This document shows, one piece after another, positions 1-7,555 of a DNA stretch of 42,021 nt. The notes under the pieces were generated by a model. That model made no database searches and had not been told where the DNA came from. It worked only from the letters and a program-made list of their open reading frames with translations. The stretch is taken from contig NZ_JAFEJT020000025.1 in assembly GCF_018555435.2 (NCBI RefSeq), positions 1-42,021 on the forward strand. Direction: 5' to 3'. Each line of letters opens with the position of its first letter. The stretch's first letter is position 1. Source of the stretch: Bifidobacterium amazonense. GTDB lineage: Bacteria > Actinomycetota > Actinomycetes > Actinomycetales > Bifidobacteriaceae. The translations under genes and the position numbers were made by a program.

Positions 1-1
1 C

Positions 2-2935
2 CCGCGCTGGGGCCGCAACGAGGAGGGTTACGGCGAGGATCCGGTGCTCACCGGCGAGATGGCCGGCGCATACGTTCGCGGCATGCAGGGCGGCGGGCCG
101 GGGGAGACCCGCGACCATCTGCGCATATCCGCCGCGCTCAAGCACTTCTTCGCCAACAACGTGGAGGACGGCCGTTGCGTCACCTCGTCCACCGTCGACG
201 CGCGCAACCGGCGCGAGTACTACTACGAGCCGTTCCGTCGCTGCATCGAGAGGGCTGGCGCGACGTCGGTGATGACCTCGTACAACGCGGTCAACGGCAC
301 GGTCGAAATGCATGATCCGCGCGTCGAGGACCTGCTGCACGGCGAGTTCGGGCTGTATGGGCACGTTGTCAGCGACGGCGGCGCGGTGTCGCTGGTACGT
401 GACGCCCGCCACGACACCGACTCGCACGCCGAGACGGTCGCACGCTCGCTCAAGGCCGGCGTCGACTGCATGACCGACGACATGGACATGGTGCATGCCG
501 CCGCGGTCGAGGCGTGGGAGCGCGGACTGATCGACGAGCACGACGTCGACCGTGCGCTGCGTCGGTCGATCACGACCAAGCTGCGGCTTGGTCTGTACGA
601 TGCGGTGCCGTCCAATCCGTTCGACGACGTCGCCGAAGCCGATCTCGACTCACCGGAGCATCGCGCGCTCGCGCTGCGTGTCGCCGAAGAGTCCGTGGTG
701 CTGCTCAAGAACGACGGATTGCTGCCGATTGTTTCACGTGAAACCTTGCGTGGGATGCGCGACGACGGTGCACGCGATGCCGACGTGCACGATTCGCACG
801 TGGATAAGGTGGCGGTGATCGGCCCGCTCGCCGACCAGTGGTTCCAGGACTGGTACGGTGGCGAGCCCCCGTTCCGCTCCACGTTGCTCGACGGTGTGCG
901 CCGGGTGCTGGGCGGCCGCGCGGCCGAACCCCGTATCCTGTCAGATGACGGCCTTGACGTGGTGCTGCTGCGATTCGCCGGCCGCTACGCCGCACTGGAC
1001 GACGATGGTACGCTGCGTGCCGTCGATGACCGCGAGCAGGCCGAACGCTTCCGTCTGCAGGACTGGGGCGACGGTTCCCTAACCCTGCGCGCGCAGTCGA
1101 CCGGCCTGTACCTGACCGCCGAGGACGACGGCGTGATCCGCGCCGGCAAACGTATCCCGTTCGGCTGGTTCGTCAAGGAAGTGTTCCGCCTGTCCGATGA
1201 CGGCCGACTGACCACATGGAGCGGCGTGCCGCTGGCCGTGACTGACAACGGCCGTATTCACGCGCTCGCCGAAACCGACCTGAGCGCCCAGCGCATCGGC
1301 GTCCCGCAAACGGTTGCCATCGCAACGGGGCCGTCAGACAACGCCGATCCCGCCGCGGCTTCTGCGCCGTCAACTTCCGACGGGGCGGTCGAGCCCGGCC
1401 CCGCCGCGTCCGCAACCGGCCTGTCCGACGGCGTCATGCCATCCGGCGACGCGTCGGCGCAGCCCGCCGGCCAACCTGCATTCGCAATCGTAATCGTCGA
1501 ACACGGTCTCGAACGCGCGGCCGCGCTTGCCGGGCGGGCCGGCACGGTGATCGCCGCCGTCGGCTGTTGCTCGGTCATCAACGGCAAGGAGGACGCCGAC
1601 CGGCCATCCACCGCGTTCCCGCCCGCGCAACGAGCGCTCGTGCAGACGCTGGTCGCGGCGAATCCACGCACGGCGATGGTGCTGATCAGCAACTACCCGT
1701 ACGACATCGACTGGGAGCAGGAGCATGTGCCGGCCATCGTGCAGTCCGCGTCCGGCGGCCAGTCGATGGGCGAGGCGATCGCCCGCGTGCTGTTCGGCCT
1801 TGCCTCGCCGGCCGGCCGTCTGCCGCAGACGTGGTACGGCGGACGCGTCGTGCTGCCCGACAAGAACGACTACGACATCATCGGCACGAAGCGCACCTAC
1901 CAATGGCACGACGGCGACGTGCTCTACCCGTTCGGCCACGGACTGACGTACGTTCCGTTCCGCTACGACGATCTGCGCGTGCGCGTCGCATCGCCGGACG
2001 ACACGCATAGCGGCAACGCCGCGTGCGGCGACGACATCGCGTGCGGTGACAACGATGTGCACGGCGACAACGTTGCCCTGCATGCCAGCGTGCGCATCAC
2101 CAACGTCGGCACCGTGCCGTCGGACGAGGTCGTGCAGATCTACATCCGTCATCCGCACGAGTCCGGTCCGGCCGCGGAATGCGCGACGCCCGGCATCGTG
2201 CCGGCCGAAACGAAACCGCAAGACGAGACGAGGCAGACGCCGACCGCCGGCCCGGTCCCCATGCCGATCCGCCGGCTGGTCGCGTTCCGTCGCGAACGCG
2301 CGGTCGAACCGGGGGAGTCGCGTACGGTCACGTTCGCCATCCCGCGCGAGGAACTGCGCGTCTTCGACGTGCGCAAGGGTGACTTCCGCGTGCCGGACGG
2401 CGACTATACGGTCGAGGCCGGCGCGTCCAGCCGGGACATTCGCGCGTCCGTCACCGCGAACGTACGTGGCGAGCGGCCTTCGACCCGACCGTTCGGCCGG
2501 TGGATCCCGATCGATCACTGGGACTCCGCAGCCGACGTGACGTTGGTCGCCGCCGAACCGCTCCCCGGACATCGCGCAAGCGAGGCGAGCGCCGCGACCG
2601 CGCGCGACGACGATCGGCCCGCGCGCGTCACGTTCGCCGGCTTCGCCCCGTTCCCGTGCGGCGCCCGGCTGGAACTGTCCGGCGACGGCCTGGATTGCGT
2701 GCGTTTGGACCCGGCCGGCATCGGCTCGGATCGTGTGCGACTGGAACGGTCGGAACCGAACGGTGACGGCTCGAGCGACGCAAGGCCGGAGCAGCCGCAA
2801 CGGCCCGAATCGAACAACGACGACTTATCCGACCTTGTGCCGGCGAATGACGCGCCGTTGCCGCTGACCGCCACCGCCATCACGCTGTATATACCGCGCG
2901 GCGCCACGGTCCGGGGCGTGCGCGTGGTCCGGTAA
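2..2935 (+). CDS. GH3 glycosidase with fascin-like insertion, 5' truncated by window edge
   Basis: The frame is open from the first bases (PRWGRNEEGYGEDP, a typical GH3 N-domain motif), so the start lies before the window. Numbering from the GTG at 44, the nucleophile is Asp111 in GHVVSDGGAV (nt 374-376), and Glu516 in NGKEDADRPS (nt 1589-1591) is the likely acid/base in the C-terminal alpha/beta domain. Residues about 300-423 look like a fascin-type beta-trefoil (YLTAEDDG, GWFVKEVF), sitting where other GH3 enzymes carry PA14. An Ala/Ser/Pro/Gly-rich linker follows at about 425-478. An FN3-like domain (about 680-800) contains a further Pro/Thr insertion, and an extra tail of about 130 residues ends the protein. 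The family hydrolyses beta-glucosides or beta-xylosides from the non-reducing end; the exact substrate cannot be read. The serine hydrolase starts 30 nt downstream, so they are probably cotranscribed. It lies outside the operator-marked island, so its place in the same pathway is open. Confidence 0.9.
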   Translation, partial: PRWGRNEEGYGEDPVLTGEMAGAYVRGMQGGGPGETRDHLRISAALKHFFANNVEDGRCVTSSTVDARNRREYYYEPFRRCIERAGATSVMTSYNAVNGTVEMHDPRVEDLLHGEFGLYGHVVSDGGAVSLVRDARHDTDSHAETVARSLKAGVDCMTDDMDMVHAAAVEAWERGLIDEHDVDRALRRSITTKLRLGLYDAVPSNPFDDVAEADLDSPEHRALALRVAEESVVLLKNDGLLPIVSRETLRGMRDDGARDADVHDSHVDKVAVIGPLADQWFQDWYGGEPPFRSTLLDGVRRVLGGRAAEPRILSDDGLDVVLLRFAGRYAALDDDGTLRAVDDREQAERFRLQDWGDGSLTLRAQSTGLYLTAEDDGVIRAGKRIPFGWFVKEVFRLSDDGRLTTWSGVPLAVTDNGRIHALAETDLSAQRIGVPQTVAIATGPSDNADPAAASAPSTSDGAVEPGPAASATGLSDGVMPSGDASAQPAGQPAFAIVIVEHGLERAAALAGRAGTVIAAVGCCSVINGKEDADRPSTAFPPAQRALVQTLVAANPRTAMVLISNYPYDIDWEQEHVPAIVQSASGGQSMGEAIARVLFGLASPAGRLPQTWYGGRVVLPDKNDYDIIGTKRTYQWHDGDVLYPFGHGLTYVPFRYDDLRVRVASPDDTHSGNAACGDDIACGDNDVHGDNVALHASVRITNVGTVPSDEVVQIYIRHPHESGPAAECATPGIVPAETKPQDETRQTPTAGPVPMPIRRLVAFRRERAVEPGESRTVTFAIPREELRVFDVRKGDFRVPDGDYTVEAGASSRDIRASVTANVRGERPSTRPFGRWIPIDHWDSAADVTLVAAEPLPGHRASEASAATARDDDRPARVTFAGFAPFPCGARLELSGDGLDCVRLDPAGIGSDRVRLERSEPNGDGSSDARPEQPQRPESNNDDLSDLVPANDAPLPLTATAITLYIPRGATVRGVRVVR
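730..745. promoter_or_regulatory. parS: parS-like ParB-binding site inside a coding sequence
   Basis: The 16-mer TGTTTCACGTGAAACC contains the complete 14-bp palindrome GTTTCACGTGAAAC (731-744), which is the actinobacterial parS core, and matches the Bacillus consensus at 15 of 16 bases. It is read in frame as IVSRET in the GH3 gene, in the loop after the LLKNDGLLPI motif. I saw no second copy in the window. ParB binding is inferred from the match only. Confidence 0.7.
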
Positions 2936-2965
2936 CCGACAAAATCGCTCAAGAAAGGAACGGCA

Positions 2966-4279
2966 ATGAACAATACGGTGCAGCAGCTGATTCAGGACGC
3001 GATGAACCGCGCGGTCGACGCGGGCGAGGTCGCCGGCGCGACCATGCTCGTCACTCAGCACGGCGAGGAGCGCTGGTATGCACAGGCCGGCATGGCCGAC
3101 GTCGCGCAGGGCCGGTCGATGGCGCGCGACACGATCTTCCGCCTGTACTCGCAGTCGAAGCCGGTCACCGGCACGGCCGCGATGATGCTCGTCGAACGCG
3201 GCCTGATCGACCTCGGCGAGCCGGTGAGCGACTTCCTGCCCGGATTCAAGAACCAGCGGGTCATCGCACCGGCCGCTGCCGACGCCGCCGGCGCGGCTTC
3301 CGGCGACGGCTCGGCCGACGACGAGACGCTGACGAACGACATCCCCACCGACATGGCCGGCACGACCGGCAGCCGCGCGGGCGACGGCGAGCGCACGGTG
3401 CCTGTGAACCGTGAGTTGACGGTCAAGGATCTGCTCACGATGACGTCCGGCCTGTCGTATCCGGACGCCTCGCACGAGGTCGGCCGCCTGACCGGCCGGC
3501 TGTTCGACGAACTGGACGCGCGTCTGCACGGCCCGGATCCGATGGGCACGATCGAGTTCGCGAACCGGCTTGGCGAGATCCCGCTGCGCTTCCAGCCGGG
3601 CTCGCATTGGATGTACGGCACGAGCGCGGACGTGATCGGCGCGATCGTCGAGGTGGCGACCGGCAGGCGGTTCGGTGATTTCCTGCGCGAGGAGATATTC
3701 GAACCGCTCGGCATGGCCGACACCGCGTTCTATGTGCCGGAGTCCAAGCTGGACCGGCTGTCCGCATCGTACGACAATCCGGACAATCCGATCGACCCGG
3801 CGCATCGGGGGCGCCCGCTGTGCGAGGCGGTCACCGACCATCTCGGCATCGAGTACCGCGGTTCGCGCGATCCGGCGTTCCAGTCGGGCGGCGCGGGACT
3901 CAAGTCGACGCTGGACGACTACGCGCGGTTCGGCCAGATGCTGGTGAACGGCGGTGAGCTGGACGGCGTGCGTATCCTGCGTCCCGCGACGGTGCGCGCG
4001 ATGACGTCGGGCGCGATGTTCGAGCGGCATATCCGCGACTTTGCGGACTGGCTGCCGGGTTGCGACTACAACACGTTCATGCGCGTGGTGAAGGAGCCCG
4101 GCAAGTCGATGATGCTGTGCAACCGCGGCGAGATCGGCTGGGACGGCTGGCTGGGCACGTTCTTCACGGACGATCCGAGCACCGGTTCGACGATCCTGGT
4201 GATGATGCAGCTGACGAACGCCGGCACCGTGCCGATGACGCGGCGCGTCAAGAACATCGTCACGTCGCATCTCGAGTAG
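2966..4279 (+). CDS. Beta-lactamase-fold serine hydrolase (class C / esterase type)
   Basis: A 437-residue protein of the beta-lactamase / PBP4-like fold (COG1680 type). The SxxK catalytic motif is Ser62-Gln-Ser-Lys65 in RLYSQSKPVTG, the second motif is Tyr217-Gly-Thr in WMYGTSADV, and the third region is represented by WDGWLGTFF near the C-terminus. An Ala/Gly/Asp-rich insertion occupies about residues 101-146. There is no signal peptide or transmembrane segment, so it should be cytoplasmic; this argues against a cell-wall peptidase role and suits an intracellular esterase acting on an acylated metabolite or sugar. The ATG is supported by AGAAAGGAA about 7 nt upstream. It follows the GH3 gene by 30 nt and is probably in the same operon. 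The actual substrate is unknown. Confidence 0.8.
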   Translation: MNNTVQQLIQDAMNRAVDAGEVAGATMLVTQHGEERWYAQAGMADVAQGRSMARDTIFRLYSQSKPVTGTAAMMLVERGLIDLGEPVSDFLPGFKNQRVIAPAAADAAGAASGDGSADDETLTNDIPTDMAGTTGSRAGDGERTVPVNRELTVKDLLTMTSGLSYPDASHEVGRLTGRLFDELDARLHGPDPMGTIEFANRLGEIPLRFQPGSHWMYGTSADVIGAIVEVATGRRFGDFLREEIFEPLGMADTAFYVPESKLDRLSASYDNPDNPIDPAHRGRPLCEAVTDHLGIEYRGSRDPAFQSGGAGLKSTLDDYARFGQMLVNGGELDGVRILRPATVRAMTSGAMFERHIRDFADWLPGCDYNTFMRVVKEPGKSMMLCNRGEIGWDGWLGTFFTDDPSTGSTILVMMQLTNAGTVPMTRRVKNIVTSHLE

Positions 4280-4318
4280 GGGACGTCGCGCCGCGTGCGT
4301 TGGTCGGCTGGCGTGATT

Positions 4319-4493
4319 CTCGCCGAATGCCAACGCTCGGCGCCCATTTGGCGTTGGAAGTCGGCGAGTACTATGGGGCTCTCGCCGAATGCCAACGCGG
4401 AGAGGGTCGTGCGCGTTGGTTTTCGGTGGGTAATGTGGGGGTTCTCGCCGAGAACCAACGCTGAGAAGGTCTCGCGCGTTGGTTTTCGACTGG
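4319..4493. repeat. Three tandem 50-nt palindromic elements
   Basis: Elements at 4319-4368, 4381-4430 and 4444-4493 each have an 18-nt left arm (CTCGCCGAATGCCAACGC in the first two, CTCGCCGAGAACCAACGC in the third), a 14-nt loop and an 18-nt right arm starting GCGTTGG. Start-to-start spacing is 62-63 nt. The first is the best hairpin, with two mismatched pairs. A partial right arm (GCGTTGGTCGGC, from 4297) precedes the array. It lies between convergent genes and may act as a bidirectional terminator or be a mobile-like intergenic repeat. The arms are conserved while the loops differ. Confidence 0.85.
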
Positions 4494-4506
4494 TAGCGGA
4501 TGTGAC

Positions 4507-4538
4507 GCTGGACGGCCGGGCCGCTGGACGGCTGGGCC
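4507..4538. repeat. Tandem 16-bp duplication
   Basis: GCTGGACGGCCGGGCC (4507-4522) is followed directly by GCTGGACGGCTGGGCC (4523-4538), differing at one base. It lies just past the stop codon of the minus-strand YesL gene and after the palindrome array. It looks like a small slippage duplication; no function is implied. Confidence 0.75.
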
Positions 4539-4548
4539 GCCGCCCGCG

Positions 4549-5214
4549 CTACTGGATGGAGCCGGAGGGCATGGTGTAGTCGGGGGCTTCGCGCGGCTTG
4601 TCCGGGTCGCCGCTGACCTGCGCGAACGCGCGCAGGAAGATCAGCGACTTCGCGTAGGCGAGCCACGAGAAGCCGAGCAGCACGAAGGCGATGCGGAACC
4701 AGCCGGTATAGAGGAACAGGGCCGCGCCGATCACGTCGATGGCGAGCAGGCCGAGCGTGTACTTGAACACGGCCCACGGCATCTTGAACGCGTTGGAGAG
4801 CGTGGCGCCGAACGTGTTCGCGTAGCGTGCCTGCAGCGGCGAGTAGTACTCGAAGGTGAGCAGCGTGACCACGCCGACGATGATGAGCACGGGCAGCGTC
4901 ACGTACGCGAGGTCGGTGTCGAGCGAGCTCCAGAAGACGATGGAGAAGGTCGCGATCGCGATCAGCACGATGAAGATGACGGACGAGCCGAGCGCGGGCA
5001 GGAACTCGCGCTTGAATCGCTTGAGATACTCGCGTACGAGATGGATGTCCTCGTTGTCGGTGTAGGCGAAGACCGTACTATATAGTGCGGCGCGGGCCGG
5101 CCCGACGGTGACGAGCGGGATGCAGGTGACCAGAAAGACCAGGTTGAGCGCGCAGTAGCGCAGGCAGAGGGCGACGAACTGCCAGAACTTGTTGTCGGGG
5201 TCGAACAATTTCAT
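4549..5214 (-). CDS. YesL-family (DUF624) membrane protein
   Basis: A 221-residue integral membrane protein with about five hydrophobic segments and the DUF624/YesL signature near the N-terminus (FWQFVALCLRYCALNLVFLV, then a TVGPARAALY motif). YesL-like proteins typically accompany oligosaccharide ABC importers of the LplABC / YtcP type and are thought to help that import, but their biochemical role is not established. The start ATG at 5214 has a perfect AGGAGG on the minus strand (5221-5226). It is transcribed divergently from the transporter genes, sharing a 226-bp regulatory region with them. Confidence 0.85.
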   Translation of the reverse strand: MKLFDPDNKFWQFVALCLRYCALNLVFLVTCIPLVTVGPARAALYSTVFAYTDNEDIHLVREYLKRFKREFLPALGSSVIFIVLIAIATFSIVFWSSLDTDLAYVTLPVLIIVGVVTLLTFEYYSPLQARYANTFGATLSNAFKMPWAVFKYTLGLLAIDVIGAALFLYTGWFRIAFVLLGFSWLAYAKSLIFLRAFAQVSGDPDKPREAPDYTMPSGSIQ

Positions 5215-5243
5215 GATTTCCTCCTGCGTCGGGCGTGTCGTTA

Positions 5244-5300
5244 GCGTTGCACAACGCCGTGTTTCCCTTGGAATTCCAAGTATACACGGCTTATTTATAA
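5244..5300 (-). promoter_or_regulatory. Promoter and palindromes upstream of the YesL gene
   Basis: On the minus strand a TATACT -10 box (complement of 5279-5284) points toward the YesL gene. Two short perfect palindromes lie at and after the expected start site: CTTGGAATTCCAAG (5267-5280) and GCGTTGCACAACGC (5244-5257). A single half-site of the island operator (CTTATTTATAA, 5290-5300) sits just upstream of the -10. The region could therefore respond both to the island regulator and to another factor. No clear -35 box is visible. Confidence 0.45.
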
Positions 5301-5305
5301 CTCAT

Positions 5306-5333
5306 TTGACAAGAACTGAAAGTTGCATATAAT
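5306..5333 (+). promoter_or_regulatory. Consensus sigma-70 promoter of the transporter operon
   Basis: TTGACA (5306-5311) and TATAAT (5328-5333) are both perfect consensus boxes, separated by 16 bp. Transcription would start near 5340, inside the operator at 5335-5356, about 100 nt before the first permease. This is a textbook arrangement for repression of a strong promoter. Confidence 0.85.
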
Positions 5334-5334
5334 C

Positions 5335-5356
5335 TTATTTATAAGTTAATAAATAA
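5335..5356. promoter_or_regulatory. Island operator copy 1 (transporter promoter)
   Basis: TTATTTATA-AGTT-AATAAATAA, differing at one base from the perfect inverted repeat seen in copies 2 and 3. It starts one base after the -10 box and covers the transcription start. Such A+T runs are striking in this GC-rich DNA. The likely reader is the TetR protein encoded at 20254-21048 (inference). Confidence 0.8.
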
Positions 5357-5440
5357 GAGTTCTGAGGGCGATGCTTACGGCGAGGAAGTCGGGCAAACGC
5401 CGCGGGCTCCGTGCAGAGAAGCAACATCTAAGGAGGAGCG

Positions 5441-6466
5441 ATGCAATCGCAAGAGGAGAGCGGAAGCGTGACGGCGGTCGCGTCCCCGTCCGCTGAAGCG
5501 CTTGACGCGAAGAACAAGCGTCGCATGCAGCGCAAGGCGGAGAAGGCTGCGCAGCAGGTGGAATCCAACAAGAAGCACGGCTTCAAGCTGTGGCTGCTGG
5601 TCGTCCCGTTCCTGATCCTGTCCGTGCTGTTCAGCTACTTCCCGCTGTTCGGCTGGGTCTACGCGTTCTTCGACTACCAGCCGCCGATCCCGCTGTCCGA
5701 GAGCGAATTCGTCGGACTGCAGTGGTTCAAGATGCTGGTGCAGAACCCGGCGCAGCTCAAGACCATCGGCCAGGTGCTCATCAACACCTTCGCGATGTCC
5801 GGCCTGAACATCCTCACCTCGTTCTTCCCGCTGGTCTTCGCCATCGCGCTGAACGAAATCCGTTCCAAGTGGTTCAAGAACCTCATCCAGACGCTCACCA
5901 CGCTGCCGAACTTCATCTCGTGGGTCCTGGTCTACGCCGTGGCGTTCGCGATGTTCTCCTCCACCGGCATGATCAACTCCCTGCTCGAGAACATGCACCT
6001 GATCTCCGAGCCGATCAAGTTCCTCGACTCCGACTCGCACACCTGGCTCAAGATGCTGCTGTGGGGCATCTGGAAGGGCCTCGGCTGGGGCTCCATCATG
6101 TACCTCGCCGGCATCGCGGGCATCGACCCGGAGCTGTACGAGGCCGCGCAGGTGGACGGCGCCAACCGTCTCCAGCAGATCTGGAACGTGACCATCCCGC
6201 AGCTGCTGCCGACCTACTTCGTCCTGCTCATGCTCTCGATCTCCAACTTCCTGAACAACGGCATGGACCAGTACTACGTCTTCCAGAACGCGTTCAACAT
6301 GCAGCACATCCAGGTCCTTGACCTTTACGTCTACAACATCGGCATGGGCAACAGCTCGCTGTCGCTGGCAACCGCCATCTCCATGCTCAAGTCGCTCGTC
6401 AGCGTCGGCCTGCTGATCCTGGTCAACTGGCTGTCCAAGCGCACCCGCGGCGTGTCGATCGTCTGA
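5441..6466 (+). CDS. ABC sugar transporter permease (LplB type)
   Basis: A 341-residue inner-membrane permease of the CUT1 oligosaccharide ABC family. A charged cytoplasmic N-terminus (about 48 residues, rich in Lys) precedes about six transmembrane segments beginning FKLWLLVVPFLIL. The EAA loop that contacts the ATPase is visible as ELYEAAQVDGANRLQQIWNV. The ATG follows a strong AAGGAGGAG ribosome site. It resembles the LplB partner of YtcP permeases, a type often associated with bulky plant-wall oligosaccharides. It is the first gene after the operator-controlled promoter and is followed after 31 nt by the second permease. No ATP-binding subunit is encoded here, so a shared MsmK/MsmX-like ATPase elsewhere must energise it. 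Confidence 0.93.
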   Translation: MQSQEESGSVTAVASPSAEALDAKNKRRMQRKAEKAAQQVESNKKHGFKLWLLVVPFLILSVLFSYFPLFGWVYAFFDYQPPIPLSESEFVGLQWFKMLVQNPAQLKTIGQVLINTFAMSGLNILTSFFPLVFAIALNEIRSKWFKNLIQTLTTLPNFISWVLVYAVAFAMFSSTGMINSLLENMHLISEPIKFLDSDSHTWLKMLLWGIWKGLGWGSIMYLAGIAGIDPELYEAAQVDGANRLQQIWNVTIPQLLPTYFVLLMLSISNFLNNGMDQYYVFQNAFNMQHIQVLDLYVYNIGMGNSSLSLATAISMLKSLVSVGLLILVNWLSKRTRGVSIV

Positions 6467-6497
6467 TTCGGTTTCGAGGATTTAAGGAAGAACAATC

Positions 6498-7430
6498 ATG
6501 GCAAAGAAAATCAAGCAGGGCGTGGCCCCCGCGATGCGCCGTACGCGCGGCGAGGAAGCCTACAACGTCTTCAACATCTGCTTCTTCGTGATCTTCGCGT
6601 TCATCTGCGTGTACCCGTTCTACTACCTGATCATCAACTCGATCTCCGACAACTCGATGTCCTCGGCCGGTGACATCAACTGGCTGCCCCGGGGCATCCA
6701 CTGGGAGAACTACAAGGCCGTGTTCGGACTCGAGGGCCTGAGCACCGCGGCGTTCATCTCCGTGGCCCGTACCGTGATCGGCACCGTGCTCACCGTCGGC
6801 GCCTCCGCCTTCCTCGGCTTCATGTTCACGCAGGAGAAGATGTGGGGCCGCAAGTTCTGGTACCGCTTCATCGTGATCACCATGTACTTCAACGCCGGCC
6901 TGATCCCGATGTTCATCACGATGAAGAACCTGCACCTGACCAACAACTTCTGGGTCTACGTGCTCCCGGCCATCGTGCAGCCGTTCAACATCATCCTGGT
7001 CAAGACCTTCGTCGAGTCGATCCCGAAGTCGCTGCAGGAGGCCGCCGAGATGGACGGCGCCGGCACGCTGACGGTCTTCTGGAAGATCGTGCTGCCGATG
7101 ATGTCCCCGATCCTCGCGACGGTCGGCATCTTCTCCGCGGTCGGCCAGTGGAACTCCTTCCAGGACACGCTGATCTACATGACCGACTCCAAGCTGTACT
7201 CGCTGCAGTACCTGCTGTACACGTACATCAACCAGGCGAGCTCGCTGGCGTCCGCCGTCAAGGCGAGCGCGGGCACCGGCCTGAACGTGGCGGCCCTCGC
7301 CACGGCGCAGACCCCGACCTCGATCCGCATGACGGTCTCCGTGATCGTCGTCCTGCCGATCATGTTCGTCTACCCGTTCTTCCAGCGCTTCTTCGTCAAG
7401 GGCATGATGCTCGGCGCGGTCAAGGGCTGA
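6498..7430 (+). CDS. ABC sugar transporter permease (YtcP type)
   Basis: A 310-residue permease and the second half of the membrane channel. It shows about six transmembrane helices, the first at FNICFFVIFAFICVYPFYYL, and an EAA loop LQEAAEMDGAGTLTVFWKIV. The ATG is preceded by TAAGGAAG. Its length and the carboxy-terminal VKGMMLGAVKG ending are typical of YtcP/LplC proteins. It is cotranscribed with the upstream permease. The solute-binding protein follows after a 125-nt gap containing a hairpin, a gene order (permease-permease-binding protein) that separates the abundant binding protein from the channel genes. Confidence 0.93.
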   Translation: MAKKIKQGVAPAMRRTRGEEAYNVFNICFFVIFAFICVYPFYYLIINSISDNSMSSAGDINWLPRGIHWENYKAVFGLEGLSTAAFISVARTVIGTVLTVGASAFLGFMFTQEKMWGRKFWYRFIVITMYFNAGLIPMFITMKNLHLTNNFWVYVLPAIVQPFNIILVKTFVESIPKSLQEAAEMDGAGTLTVFWKIVLPMMSPILATVGIFSAVGQWNSFQDTLIYMTDSKLYSLQYLLYTYINQASSLASAVKASAGTGLNVAALATAQTPTSIRMTVSVIVVLPIMFVYPFFQRFFVKGMMLGAVKG

Positions 7431-7452
7431 TCAAAGACTCATAGAGTGCCCC

Positions 7453-7476
7453 GGGCTCCCCAACGCGGGGGAGCCC
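7453..7476 (+). other. Hairpin between permease and binding-protein genes
   Basis: A nine-base-pair perfect stem, GGGCTCCCC (7453-7461) and GGGGAGCCC (7468-7476), with a 6-nt loop. No T-run follows, so it is unlikely to be a strong terminator. It is better placed to protect the 5' end of a processed binding-protein mRNA or to act as a partial terminator, adjusting the ratio of binding protein to permease. Confidence 0.65.
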
Positions 7477-7555
7477 CCGCACGCACCCTGTGCACGACAC
7501 AGAACACACAGATTTTCAGAATTTTTCCCAACAGGAAAGCACAAGGAGGATCCCC

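Noticed and set aside
4319..4493. CRISPR array
   Set aside because: Repeats are palindromes separated by 12-13 nt, with no spacers of normal length and no cas genes.
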